From assembly GCA_963921825.1 (NCBI GenBank), contig OY997592.1, forward strand, positions 29,181,730 through 29,245,729: 64,000 nt of DNA, read 5' to 3'. Position numbers and translations under genes: made by a program. Below are positions 20,176 through 30,922 of this stretch, one piece after another. Within the stretch, counting starts at the first letter, position 1. Every line of letters starts with the position of its first letter. The stretch is from Erodium maritimum. Lineage: Eukaryota; Streptophyta; Magnoliopsida; Geraniales; Geraniaceae. The notes under the pieces were generated by a model. It saw only the letters and a program-made list of their open reading frames with translations. It did no database searches and was not told where the DNA came from.

Positions 20176-22040
20176 CTTGACCTGATTGAGATTGATAACT
20201 GAGCTTGAGGGAGGTTTTTGAGCAGCTGGTATGTGATCCTTTGTGATCTTGTTTGGAGTGCGATCCTTCGTGATCTTGGTTGGTGTTGCGTATTTATCTA
20301 TCGTGTCTTTGGTGGAGGTCGTCAATGGTTGTGTCGGGTTTAAATCACGAGTCCGAGTGTTGAGTCTGTTGAGGAAGGTAACTGGTGTGTGTCATTTGAG
20401 TACTTGGTTTGGGGTTTTGCTTTCCCGGAGTTGGGTTGGTTTTGGGTGTTACCGGCTTTGTCTGCTAATTATGCCGTAGTCAGTCTGTTATCCGTGGTGG
20501 TGAGCGAATGCTCACCCCTAGCTGCTTTTCCTACAGGTACCATTCGCAGGCTGGACTAGGTGAGCTTCTGAAGCTTGAAGAGCTAGAAGCGGGTTTCTGG
20601 GTTATTTGAGTCTAGCGACGCATACCATGTTTTTGTCCACTTGTTGGGACGTGTTTTATGTTGTAAATATTATTTTTTTGAACTACACTGGTATTTTAAA
20701 GTGTTTAAATGGAAAAGGTTTCAAAGTGTTTATTATTTAAAATGTTCGCGTCCCGAGTTCGGTTTACTGAAATTGGGGCGTGACACCAACAGTAAAGACA
20801 CGGGTTCAACCACTCTACGGGCACTCATGACCACCAACACCAAAGGTAAAGACACGGGTTCGACAACCCCACGGGAACTCATGGCCACCCAAAACCCCAA
20901 CAGTAACGTACGGGCTCTCATGACCACCCAAAGCACAAATAATAACACGGGCTCTTATAGCCACCCAAGACACCAAATAAACAGTCAACCTCTGACATAA
21001 CCAATGCCTCCAACAGTCCTAATATCAACAGTTTCTCAATCAACCTCCGGGCATGGTCATATGCCTCCAGTACTCCTAATATCGATAAGTTCACAATCAA
21101 CCTCCGGGCATGGTCATATGCCTCTAGTAATTCTAACATCGATAAGTTCTCTGTTCCTACGACACTACTAAGTGTCACATGCTTTTCTAATAATCGCTAC
21201 GTTCCCGTATCATGCCTTTCTAATATTCGATAAACCTTCTTAACCCACGACACCCCGGTGTCACATGCAATTCTACTGTTAACTTTCCCAAGTCAGGGCC
21301 GATATCCGGCTACTTTTCCCTACCTCGAGCGTGTTCTCCAAAAGCCAACCAACAAGCTCCGGTGTGATCTCAGTCACTCACCCAGCTTTCCCTTGCCTTG
21401 GTCCGTGGCACGATCTAAAAGAACACAATTTTAAGGCACTTAACAACTCGCAGGATTGAACTGAAAATCATTAAACTTGATGCCCAAACTTAACCCCGAC
21501 AATGTCGATCACTCCCAAACTCCCCAAATACTCGACATTGTCGATAAGGGACCCGTAAAGGCCCGATTCGCCCGACATGACGAATCTGCCCGGGTTTTGT
21601 AAATGCCCTTCCGGGGCTCCAAAAATTCCCGTTTTCGTTTCTACGGTCTTAGAATAACTCAAGGATCCCAATGTACTTGACAGAATCGAATTCCGACTTC
21701 CGAGTCAATTAATTAATGTTTCAAGTTTCTAAAACCCGTTAATTATAACTTTTCCAATTTAATTCCAATTTTCGATTCGGTTATGGATAAATGGTCCGGG
21801 GCACGTTTTAAACCACCCGAACACTAAACCCGATCACCCGAGCACGTGGGCCCCACACGGCCCACTTGGCCGTGGGCCCACATGGCCGGCCGACCACCAC
21901 CCACGGTGGCCGGAGCTCCTCCTGAGCTTCCGGTCACCGGAAAACGTGCCTCTTCGCCTCCAAACACCTCCAAAACGTCTCCAATAATTCCCCCAACCTC
22001 AATACACCCTAAACTAATAGTTTTACATAAACCCTAACTT

Positions 22041-22247
22041 CCAAAATAATAAACACTTTGAAACCTTTTCCATTTAAACACTTTAAAATACCAGTTTAGT
22101 TCAACAAAATAATATTTACAACATAAAACACGTCCCAACAAGTGGACAAAAACATGGTATACGTCGCTAGACTCAAATAACCTAGAAACCCGCTTCTAGC
22201 TCTTCAAGCTTCAGAAGATCACCTAGTCCAGCCTGCGAACGGTACCT
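22041..22247 (-). repeat. Patch of LTR 3'-end sequence inside the outer solo LTR
   Basis: About 207 bp matching the complement of the inner LTR end (about 20530-20735) better than the outer LTR's own end. It is embedded where U3/leader sequence should continue. A partly duplicated AGAAGCTTCAGAAACACC block follows (22268-22335). It looks like gene conversion or a template switch. Confidence 0.7.
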
Positions 22248-22521
22248 ATAGGTTTATGTAACAATTCAGAAGCTTCAGAAACACCTCCAAACGTGCCTCT
22301 TCAGAAGCTTCAGAAACACCTCCAAACGTCTCCAACAATTCTCCCAACCTCACTACAACCCTAACTCATCAATTATAACCAAACCCTAACATGTGAGAAT
22401 TTTCAAAACAACGATCGGTTTGGTTCTTACCAACGAGGAAGACGAGGGGAAGTCAAATGCTCCTTGCCTTGAGACGATCCAAAGGCTCGATTTCTCCCAA
22501 CCCTAACTCCTTTCTCCTTCT

Positions 22522-22650
22522 CTCTTCTTCTTCTTCTTCTTCTTCTTCTTCTTCTTCTTCTTCTTCTTCTTCTTCTTCTTCTTCTTCTTCTTCTTCTTCT
22601 TCTTCTTCTTCTTCTTCTTCTTCTTCTTCTTCTTCTTCTTCTTCTTCTTC
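22522..22650. repeat. (CTT)43 microsatellite
   Basis: About 129 bp of uninterrupted CTT/TTC, lying in the pyrimidine-rich leader portion of the outer LTR (purine-rich on its own strand). Related LTRs have GA-rich leaders here, so this is an expansion. Confidence 0.95.
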
Positions 22651-23382
22651 TCCTTCTCTCTCTAAACTCGCTCTTCCTTTTCTATTTCAAAAAAACTAAC
22701 ACAATTCTCTTTTTTTCTCTTTTAACACATGTGGCCGACCACACCTCCCTCACCACTCATTTTCCCCCCAAAACTAACACCACCACTTGTTGGAAAAGTG
22801 GCAAGGTGGGCCCCACACATTTTGGAAAAAATATCTATTATATATTTTCCAATCAGATTCGCGAAAATCGGACGTTTCGGGCCCCGAACGGGCACTTTTT
22901 CCCAAAAATTACGAAACTTGGCGGGCTACAAGGAAACGGCTCAACTAAGACCGCTGCGACGACGGCTAAGCTTTTTGGATCCAAAACGGTCCTCGAATGG
23001 ACCAAAACGTCGCTCGGGTGACTTTTCCAACGAAAAGTCAACTTTTCCCAAATTGATCAGAAAGTTGCCCTGAGTCCCCCGGAACTCACTTTGGTCGATA
23101 ACGGGGTCAACTTTAGTCCGGTATGACTCTCGGGGTCATTTTAGGTTTAATCAAGTGTCTGTCTTAAAAAATTTAAATTCTCCTGTTTTTCGCAGGTTTG
23201 ACTGGCGTTGACCGGGAGTGGTTATTACAATAAGGGAAATAATGGGTAAATAGAAAGGAATTAGGTTTCCTAATCTTATAATGAAATATATTCTAATTAC
23301 CTATCTAAATCTCTTACCTAAGCTCATTAGGAAGAACACGAGTTTCCTAAACATAATTGGAAGTCTCCACCAAACCCTAACA

Positions 23383-23516
23383 TTCCAAATATGCAAGGTC
23401 GGCCTTGTAAGTACCTTTACTTTAGATATTCATGTCCGTGAACCAAAAAGAAGTAAGAGGCCCATGATAGAGAAGAACTTTGGAGATGACTTCATTACAA
23501 GATTTCTCTACTAATT
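23383..23516 (+). pseudogene. Old copia (element D), integrase-RT linker fragment
   Basis: Reads ICKVGLVSTFTLDIHVREPKRSKRPMIEKNFGDDFITRF. The RSKRxxxEKxFGDDF motif is typical of the linker just before copia RT. The rest of D's RT resumes at 52783, after element C. D's gag and integrase are not seen to the left. Confidence 0.55.
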
Positions 23517-24641
23517 GCTATGTGGATTTTATCATCAATGCATTTTTTTGGTGTTGTTGTTACATCTAGATTGGCAATTTATGTGTGAAGCAAGATGTCA
23601 TCAAACATCCTCTGCGTGTCTGATAGAAAATATAGAAAAGATGTCTGCCCAGATGTTAACTAACATCTTGTGCGTATCCGGTGCTACATATTTGTTTCCT
23701 AGTTTGAAGATACTTATGCGATAGATTTATGTTCTATTTAGTAAAGACTCTAACACAAGGAAATAAAGAGATTTGACATGATCGTGACTCTAAGGATTAA
23801 GCAAACCATATGAGGCACGATACAAGGTATTATTTAAGCTATAAAACTCGGGGTAACTCTTGTAGCTCGGTTTGGATCCATTATTATATTTTCGAGCTCT
23901 ATTGTCGTAACTGACTATTTGTCGTCGTCAAGACTATTTGATCGTTGTTATTTGTTTAGGATTTTCAGGGCTTCTAAGAATGTTGGACTAGCGTGTTGGG
24001 AGACTAGATGAACTAATAAAAGAAGAACGTTGATATGCTCAACCTACTATTTATAACTGAATGAGTATTCGAGTTGTGTTTGCATGATTGGAGTTTCATG
24101 AACAACCTATGAAGAACAAGACTAATCCGAGACTGAAGGGTTCATAGTGTGGAATCGAGAGTGGCTCTCGGATTCAGAGGGAGACCTTGAGAAAGGGCCG
24201 GCCCTTCAAGTACGGTGGCCTTAGGCAAAAATATAAAATGAGGCCTTTTCAATAAAATGAGCCGATACTCAAATAACTTTATTATTATGATAAATAAAAG
24301 TGATTTTATGGAGGGGGCGAAATAAGCCTTACTCCTACAATCATCTAATTGTATACAAGTATTAACATAATTATTCATCTAAATATATCAAAAATAAAAA
24401 TTACATTTCAATAAACACTATACAATTTATAATACCTTTAATAATTGAGTATAGTGGACTCTCTTTTTCAGTCTCCCTCTTTCTCTTTATCCAAACTTGA
24501 TTCGATGTATGTCGTTCCCTTCGACTGAAAAATCGATTTGGCATGGATACATATGTCATCAGCTTTAGAATGTATGAAAGTATAAAAGATACTGACCATG
24601 AACATTATCAGGCCTATAATAGTTACCAACAGATATGGTAC

Positions 24642-27506
24642 CTTTTTTTTTGAATAGGCAATTTTTCATTGATAAACCCTCTTTTGAGGTAAAAGAAGAT
24701 AAGAAATACAACATCAAAAACACCCCAAGATAATCATATGCTATCTATAAGGGATCAACTACAACAAAAAGGGAAGGGAGGTAAAAAACACAAAAAAAAA
24801 AAAAAATTGAATTAACTTATCTTGCAAGGCAAGCCACTTGACTTGCAATCCAAGAATCACAAAAACCGCCCAAACTCATAACCATTTTTGCTTCCACAAG
24901 AGCTTGCAGCAAAAGACCAACACCAGAGCTGTGATGATCCAGTAGAATGCTGCACAAACCAATATTAGGACTGAAGATGTACTTGTGATTCACAGAAGAA
25001 AATGCAGCATCAACAGCCTCAAAAAAAAAAGAGGCAAGGAGGAGGATGAACTGCATAATTGTAAGGGTCATCAACTAGGAGTTGCCTAAAGGAGGAAGGC
25101 TGCATAAACCAGCTTCAAAACCAAGTTGAAGAAGGAGGAAAAAAAAGCTAGAGAACAAGAGTGGCTCCAATGTACAACCAGTTTTGAATATAAGGCGCAT
25201 GGAAGAACTGCAGAACAAGAGAAGCTCCAGAGAACAACAACACTCAGAAAACTAATAGCAAGTACCCACACTCAAAAGCAGAGGAGAAGACCTAAAATAC
25301 CCACACACAAAGCAAACATACAACCAGAACAAAGGGACCTAATCTACCTTACCAAAGCTCACAACACTCCCCAAACCCATCCCAGGCACTTCCCAAACCC
25401 CAGACCCCAAAGAACAATGATCTGAACCTGCCTAATACTTAACAAGACAGAGGAGAAGTTTTCCAAGCATGAAGGGAGAAAAAAAAAGTCCACTGAATTG
25501 AAAGGATGTCCAAGCCCAATTATAAGATTGATTGAGGATGATGTCAAAGATCTGAGGAGCTGTGATATCAGTTCCACTAAACGTAAGGTTGTTTCTTGCT
25601 AGCCATATTTTCCAGCAAATGAGTTGGATCAATCTAGACCAGGCACTTTTTCTTTTCTGATGAAGAATATATGACCAGGCAGAGAAGAAATCTTTGACAT
25701 TGCCTTAGATGACCAATTCTACACCCCAACATTGGCAAATTAAGGCCCAAACCCTCCAAGCCTTGGGAAAGTGTAACAAAATATGGGATACATCCTCATA
25801 ATCCCATTGACAGCCTTTGCATAGAAGATCATCAAGAGAGAAATGCATACCTCTTCTCTCTAGGAAACACTTGGTTGGGAGAGCATCATGGCATGCAAGC
25901 CAAGAGAAGGCATTGATTTTGGGAGGTATGCCTGAGATCCACATATATTTTGACCAATTGAAACTGGAGACTAAGTTACCATGCTGCTGTAGTAAGTTAT
26001 AAATTCTCTTTACTGTGAAGCCTTTTGGATCTCCTGACCAAAGCAAAATATCCTCATGAGCTTGGAGATGAACACCATTGAGAATGCATTGCATAGACAA
26101 CCAATCATTTTCAGCCCTTCCTCTTGGGGCTCTTCTAAACTGCAAATCCCAAGAAGGACCAGAACCAGCATCAGAGACCATGGCAGTTTTGAGTTGAGAG
26201 AGATAATAGAGCCTTGGAAATAAGGTTTTAAAAGGCACATCTCCCCACCAAATGTCATCCCAGAAGAGAATTCTATCCCCATTTCCAAGTTTCTAAGATA
26301 AGCCTTTGAAGCCAAATAATTCATTGAATCTGAGGTCTGTATTCAAGGAGATAATTTGCTGAAGAAAGCTTCCTACACCAATTTCACTAAAATTTGAAAG
26401 AACCCACTCCTTTGGGTTCCACCCATATTTTGCACAAATCACCAGCTTCCAAAGACTCTTCTTCTCTAGAGAAAATCTCCACCACCATTTAGAGAGAAGG
26501 GCCACATTCATTAGGGTCAGATCCTTTATCCCCAAACCTCCCTCTTCCTTTGGCTTGCACACTGTATTCCAGTTAACTTCACTGAAGGTTTTTGAGGTTG
26601 GTTTGGCATGCCAAAGAAACCTCTTCTTCCATCTTACTAAAGCCTTGATGACTCCTTTTGGGGCCTTGATAATTGAGAAGAAATATAATGGGAGTGCACC
26701 TAAGGTAGATTTGATCAGAGTTATCCTCCCCCCTAGAGATAATGTTTTGGCTTGCCATAGACCAAGGGAAGATTTAAATTTCTGCACAATGGAATCCCAG
26801 GAACTGATTTTCCTCATATTAACACCCAAAGGGAATCCCAAATAAGTGAAAGGTACTGATCCAATTGAACAACTTAAGGATACAGCTAATGCCTGAGCTT
26901 CTGAATCTGCTAAGTTAAATGGGATGATCAAGGATTTTGAATAATTGACTGATAAGCCAACAGACAACATGAACATGTGGAGAGCATATTTGAGGCATGA
27001 GGCACTATTTTCATTTGCCTTTATGAAGAACACTGAGTCATCAACAAACTGAAGATGGGATATTAGAGGACCAGCTGCATTCATTTGAATACCTTGAAGA
27101 AGACCTGATTGGATGGAAGCTTTGATTATCTGATTGAGACCTTCAGCTACAAGCACAAAGATGAATGGGGAGAGAGCACAACCTTGCCTTAAGCCCGTAC
27201 TTATTGGAAAATCAGGAGAGGGGGAACCATTTATTAGAACTGAGATATGATCTCTAAAGCAAGAGAGCATCCATAATTTCCATTTGTGTCCAAACCCCAT
27301 TTTGGAGAGTATGCTCATTACAAAATTCCAATTCACTTTGTCAAAGGCCTTCTCTAGATCAACTTTGAATATGAATGCTTTGGACTTTGATCTTTTCAGG
27401 TATTGAACTACCTCTGAAGCAATGAGAATACCATCCCCAATTTGCCTCCCTGCAATGAAGGCTGATTGTTCATCTCCTACCAGTTGGCTTACCACAGTTC
27501 TCAGCC
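24642..27506 (-). mobile_element. 5'-truncated L1-type LINE inside the hAT-like element
   Basis: Poly(T) at 24643-24651 is the minus-strand poly(A) tail. The TSD TATGGTAC is at 24634-24641 and 27507-27514. The body holds RT and zinc-finger regions, then about 1 kb of 3' UTR-like sequence. The 5' end lies inside the RT domain, so endonuclease and ORF1 are missing, as in a typical truncated insertion. Confidence 0.9.
25705..27506 (-). pseudogene. LINE ORF2: reverse transcriptase and zf-RVT, one nonsense codon
   Basis: The frame enters at the truncation point with SQLVGDEQSAFIAGRQI. RT motifs in order: VDLEKAFDKVNW (catalytic Asp), TGLRQGCALSPFIF, and LQFVDDSVFF (the Asp pair). Then come SLGGRITLIKS and KWWWRF, typical of plant L1 RT. 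A TAG at 26293-26295 interrupts the frame, which then continues in phase through the zf-RVT region (ISGIPPKINAFSWLACHDALPTKC...CKGCQWDYEDVSHIL). It lacks the endonuclease, so it is inactive, but only one stop suggests modest age. Confidence 0.9.
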
Positions 27507-28661
27507 TATGGTACTTGGTGTTCGAACATAACCAGTATAATCAAAAACATTAAACGGCCTACAAATACAACATAAGTACATAAGTTTTTAAGAAAACAAA
27601 ATCTTATATATCTTAGCAGAACAAACGTTTTGCATATGCATATGGATAAACAAAAACAATTATTAGAAACTATAAATAATAATTCATAGCTTGTATATTG
27701 CAGACTCTCTGTCCTATTGCTTTGTCTCTGTTCTATAATGAGAAGAGAGGAAATAGTTATAAAATGGGGTTTTTTCCTCAATTCTCCACACAGACAAAAA
27801 ATAGTAATGAGAAAAATAATTTCGTTAATAAGAAGAAGATTTTTTTGAGCATGTGCATGCACTCACAGAAGCTACTATAAATCTCATTGACTGAGCAACA
27901 CTTTCTAAAAACATAAAGGATTATGTTGATGAAATGGACATAATAGTCACTTGAAAAAGGATGGGTGATCCCGTGCTTCACATTCAGGGCCTAAAATTTC
28001 AGATGAACACAGAGAATTTCGATAGAAATCACAATGTAAAAAGAGAATTTATAGGTGAATATAAACCTAAAATCAGTGTTTGGAAGAGGGAAATTTTTTT
28101 CATAAAAGTATAGGATCAAGAATATTGGTGGGAAAAAAAATCAACTGGGGAAAGAAACAATTGTGATCGTTTTGGGGAAAGGAAACGGTGTCATGGAGAA
28201 GTGAATTTCGGCTGAAATCTTGGGGAATAGAAAGAGATGCGCGTGTTTTATGAGAAGTAGGCCTTTTATTGTTGTACAAAATTTTGTAGGCTTAACTGAT
28301 AGGCCCAATTGTTTAAATTTGGGGCCTTCCATCTGGAGGTGGCCTTAGGCCACTACCTAGCTCGCCTAATGGACGGGCCGGGCCTGCTTTGAGATAGGTT
28401 TGCACTGTAATAATAGCATAGGTTTGATCTGGAGGATCTGAAACTTGTATGTTGACTAATTACACATAGTGAAACCTTTCCACTAGAAAAGTGCCCCGAG
28501 ATGTAGGTGATGATGCACCAAACTAGGTAACCAACTTGTGTGTCATTGTGTGTTTTCTTGTTCGTATTATTGTTTCCATTCTGTTCTAAAGCAATATGTT
28601 AGTCAACAAGTCATAATATCTTGTTAGACATCTTACTACTACACCTAACCAGAATTTCAAT

Positions 28662-28673
28662 TGGTATCAGAGC
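28662..28673 (+). promoter_or_regulatory. PBS of element C
   Basis: TGGTATCAGAGC, a perfect initiator-Met-type primer site, begins two bases after the LTR end at 28659. Confidence 0.9.
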
Positions 28674-28720
28674 AGGTCACCCATTCTTAGAGGTGTGATC
28701 CTAGAGGAAAATAATTCCGC

Positions 28721-30453
28721 GTGGGCAAAATAAAAAAATTAAGAGAAGGAGGTTCTGTAAATCGTCCACATGTGTTTGATGGGATGAACTATGGCTATTG
28801 GAAAGCCAGGATCAACGCTTTCATGATATCTCTTGATAACAAAACTTGGAAATCTATGATCCATGGCTGGAAGCCACCACAAACTATAGCAGGTGAAGGA
28901 AGACCATCTCTCCTTAAACCAAAAAATGACCGGAGCACTGTAGAGGATGAAGCTTCAATGGGTAATTCTCATTCCCTTAATGAAATTTTCAATGGTGTCG
29001 ATCAGAATGTCTTCAAATTAATCAACACATGCACAAGCGTTAAAAAAGGCTAAAAAAATTGGCAATTGCCTATGAAGGAACTACAAAAGTTAGAGATTAG
29101 AGGCTGCCATATCTCACTAGAAGCCTTGAGGCCCTAACTATAAGAGGGATGAGACCATCACTCAGTTTAATGTCATACTCAAAGACATTGAAAATGAATC
29201 GTTCTTTCTAGGTAAACTAATGTTAGATGAAGAACTTGTTAGGAAAACATTGAGAGTTGTGAACTCAAGGTTCAAAATGAAGATAACAGCCATTGAAGAA
29301 ATGCATGACTTGAGCACTCTTAGATTTGACAAACTGATGAGATCGCTGATGACTTTGAAGTTATCTCTTCAAGGCCGAGATAATACAAACAAAGGAGTGG
29401 CTCTGAAAAGTACTACACAAGACCTCAACGATCAGACATGGTCATACTATGAAGAAGTGATGGAGGAAACTGTGGCCATGACTGTGAAGAAGGTAATGAA
29501 GCATTTCAGCCGTATTGCAGGACAATATGTATGACAAGATGTCCATAACGTCTCATATCAGAAGGGACCGAAAGTGAGGAACACATCAAAAAGAGAAAGG
29601 AATGCCGATCGAGGTGGCAAAGGAAAATGAGTCCAATGCCATGAGTATGAAGCCTAAAGACATATTCAGCGAGAATGCCTATATTTTGTGAAGAGACGAA
29701 AGAAAGGATTTAATACATCCATGTCAGATGGCGATGAAGAGCAAAATAATGATGAACAAATACACAACCTCCTTGCATCTACTACTCATGATGCTCTTAT
29801 TGAAACATATGAGACTGTTGATGAAAGCTCTATTCAGAGTTACTATCATATGAAGCTGTGACTAATGCTTATGATCACTTGTTCACTAAATGGGTAGAAG
29901 AATCAAAGATTCTGGAGACATAGAGCAATCAGATACAGAGTCTGATTGAAGAAAAGGGTAGGTTGGTTGAAACAGTTGCCTCTCTTAAAGAAGAAGTAAG
30001 CAGGCTCAATTGGTAAATTGGTAGAATCACTAAGATTGTTAGGATGATGAACTCAAGTACATACACATTGGACACTCTTATGACACTTGGAAAACCAGCT
30101 AAAAACATGATTGGGCTTGGTTATATTAATGAAGCTTCTACCTCACATACTATCTTTGTTTCCAAGAAAGATCTTCGTTAGTCTATATCTGCTAAAAAAA
30201 TAAAGTAGATCAAACTCCATCAACCCCCGAGTTGCACAAAGCTCGGCAACATCATACTTGGAATCTTGTACGACATCCTATGCAATATATTGCACGACAT
30301 CTAGAGAATCAACAACATCAACGATATTCCAATACTCAAGCTGGATCATTATATGCAAGCCGACTCAAGAGAGCACGCGTGGAATGTCATTTTTGTGGTA
30401 AGAAAGGCCATAAACGACCACATTTCTACAAACTCTATGGAACATCTCATATT
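28721..30453 (+). pseudogene. SIRE-like Gag of element C (broken)
   Basis: The first block (28721-29053) has LREGGSVNRPHVFDGMNYGYWKAR. A second (29220-29534) has LVRKTLRVVNSRFKMKITAIEE and a leucine-rich tail. A first zinc knuckle around 29640 is damaged (Cys to Tyr plus stop). A second at about 30388 (CHFCGKKGHKRPHF) keeps C-C-H but lacks the final Cys. Several stops and frame changes separate the blocks. The gene is cut at 30453 by a solo LTR and resumes at 40706. Confidence 0.75.
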
Positions 30454-30922
30454 TGTTGGGTCTCGAGGTAGGGTTGGAGATGAACCAACTCGCAACGGAA
30501 AATCAATGAAAACCAAGAGACGATTAAAACCATGAAACAACTAACAAAGAACGAATTCACAAGAGAAAAATTCAGCACTATTTCTTACCAAACAACAACA
30601 TCGGGTAACGAATGATTGGCTTGAGTCTCCAAGACGCCTACGTATCCACATGGGAATCAAAGCCACGTAGTTCTTCTCTTTGAGGACTCAAGAACACAAA
30701 CATGGAGGTGGGAGCTTGCCTTGGCCGAAATTGCAAGGGAGATGAGGGAGAAGTTGTGTTTCCTATTCTTGTCTTGTGTTTGTTATGTTGAAAAAAGATG
30801 ACTTAAACATAAAAAACTCCATCAAATTGTTAAACTAAAAGCATGAGACAAGTATGGTGACAAATAAGGTGTAAATAGGACAAAGTATGGCTAGACAAGA
30901 TGTGGTTAGGTGGTGAATCACC

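Larger units (their letters stand above)
17395..20785 (+). repeat. Plus-strand gypsy solo LTR (3391 bp), TSD CCAAC
   Basis: Begins TGTAATAACCACTACCGG, ends GGGGCGTGACA, and is flanked by CCAAC (17390-17394, 20786-20790). No PBS or coding region follows, so it is a solo LTR inside the opposite-orientation LTR of the same family. It holds two minisatellites, the hairpin GGTGAGCG-AA-TGCTCACC (20499-20516) and CTTTTCCTACAG just after it (AG ends 20536). Confidence 0.92.
16074..23229 (-). repeat. Minus-strand gypsy solo LTR, TSD ATAAG, split by a second solo LTR
   Basis: Minus-strand ends TGTAATAACCACTCCC (from 23229) and GGGGCGTGACA (at 16074), flanked by ATAAG on both sides with no internal region or PBS. 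Subtracting the inner LTR leaves about 3.76 kb. It carries the hairpin (16343-16360), a donor-like GTAAGAACC on the minus strand at 22430, several minisatellites, a (CTT)n tract and an inserted patch at 22041-22247. It is related to the Tekay-like LTR at 47544-50308. Confidence 0.88.
15885..23382 (-). repeat. Minus-strand copia LTR (element E), split by a gypsy solo LTR
   Basis: The LTR is 15885-16073 plus 23230-23382 (about 340 bp). On the minus strand it begins TGTTAGGGTTTGG (23382 leftward) and ends ATACCCCA at 15885. It includes a typical copia block with a ccgtggacgtaggtaac-like motif (about 15970-16005). The split is exact: TSD ATAAG at 16069-16073 and 23230-23234. The other LTR of E was not found, so E is truncated. 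Confidence 0.65.
24193..28386. mobile_element. hAT-like DNA transposon (non-autonomous), carrying a LINE
   Basis: Ends AAGGGCCGGCCC and (complement of right end) CAGGCCCGGCCC fit the CAGGGCCGGCCC-type TIR common in plant hAT MITEs. The 8-bp TSD has one mismatch: CCTTGAGA (24185-24192) and CTTTGAGA (28387-28394). The intact counterpart (52461-52782) has no insertion, confirming the boundaries. Apart from the LINE about 1.3 kb remains, AT-rich, with no transposase. Confidence 0.78.
24134..28659 (+). repeat. 5' LTR of element C, split by a hAT-like element
   Basis: Homologous to 52461-52782 from TGAAGGG onward to AGAATTTCA. The true left edge is uncertain: 23517-24133 also looks like LTR U3 (tatttataa, tataaaactcgg) and may belong here, since D coding sequence stops at about 23516. 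After removing the hAT-like element the shared part is about 330 bp. Confidence 0.7.

Noticed and set aside
22457..22699. 80-codon poly-Ser open frame
   Set aside because: It is a translation of the (CTT)n microsatellite inside an LTR.
28721..29053. Host gene starting here
   Set aside because: The protein matches SIRE-type Gag, follows an LTR and PBS, and is in phase with later copia pol fragments.
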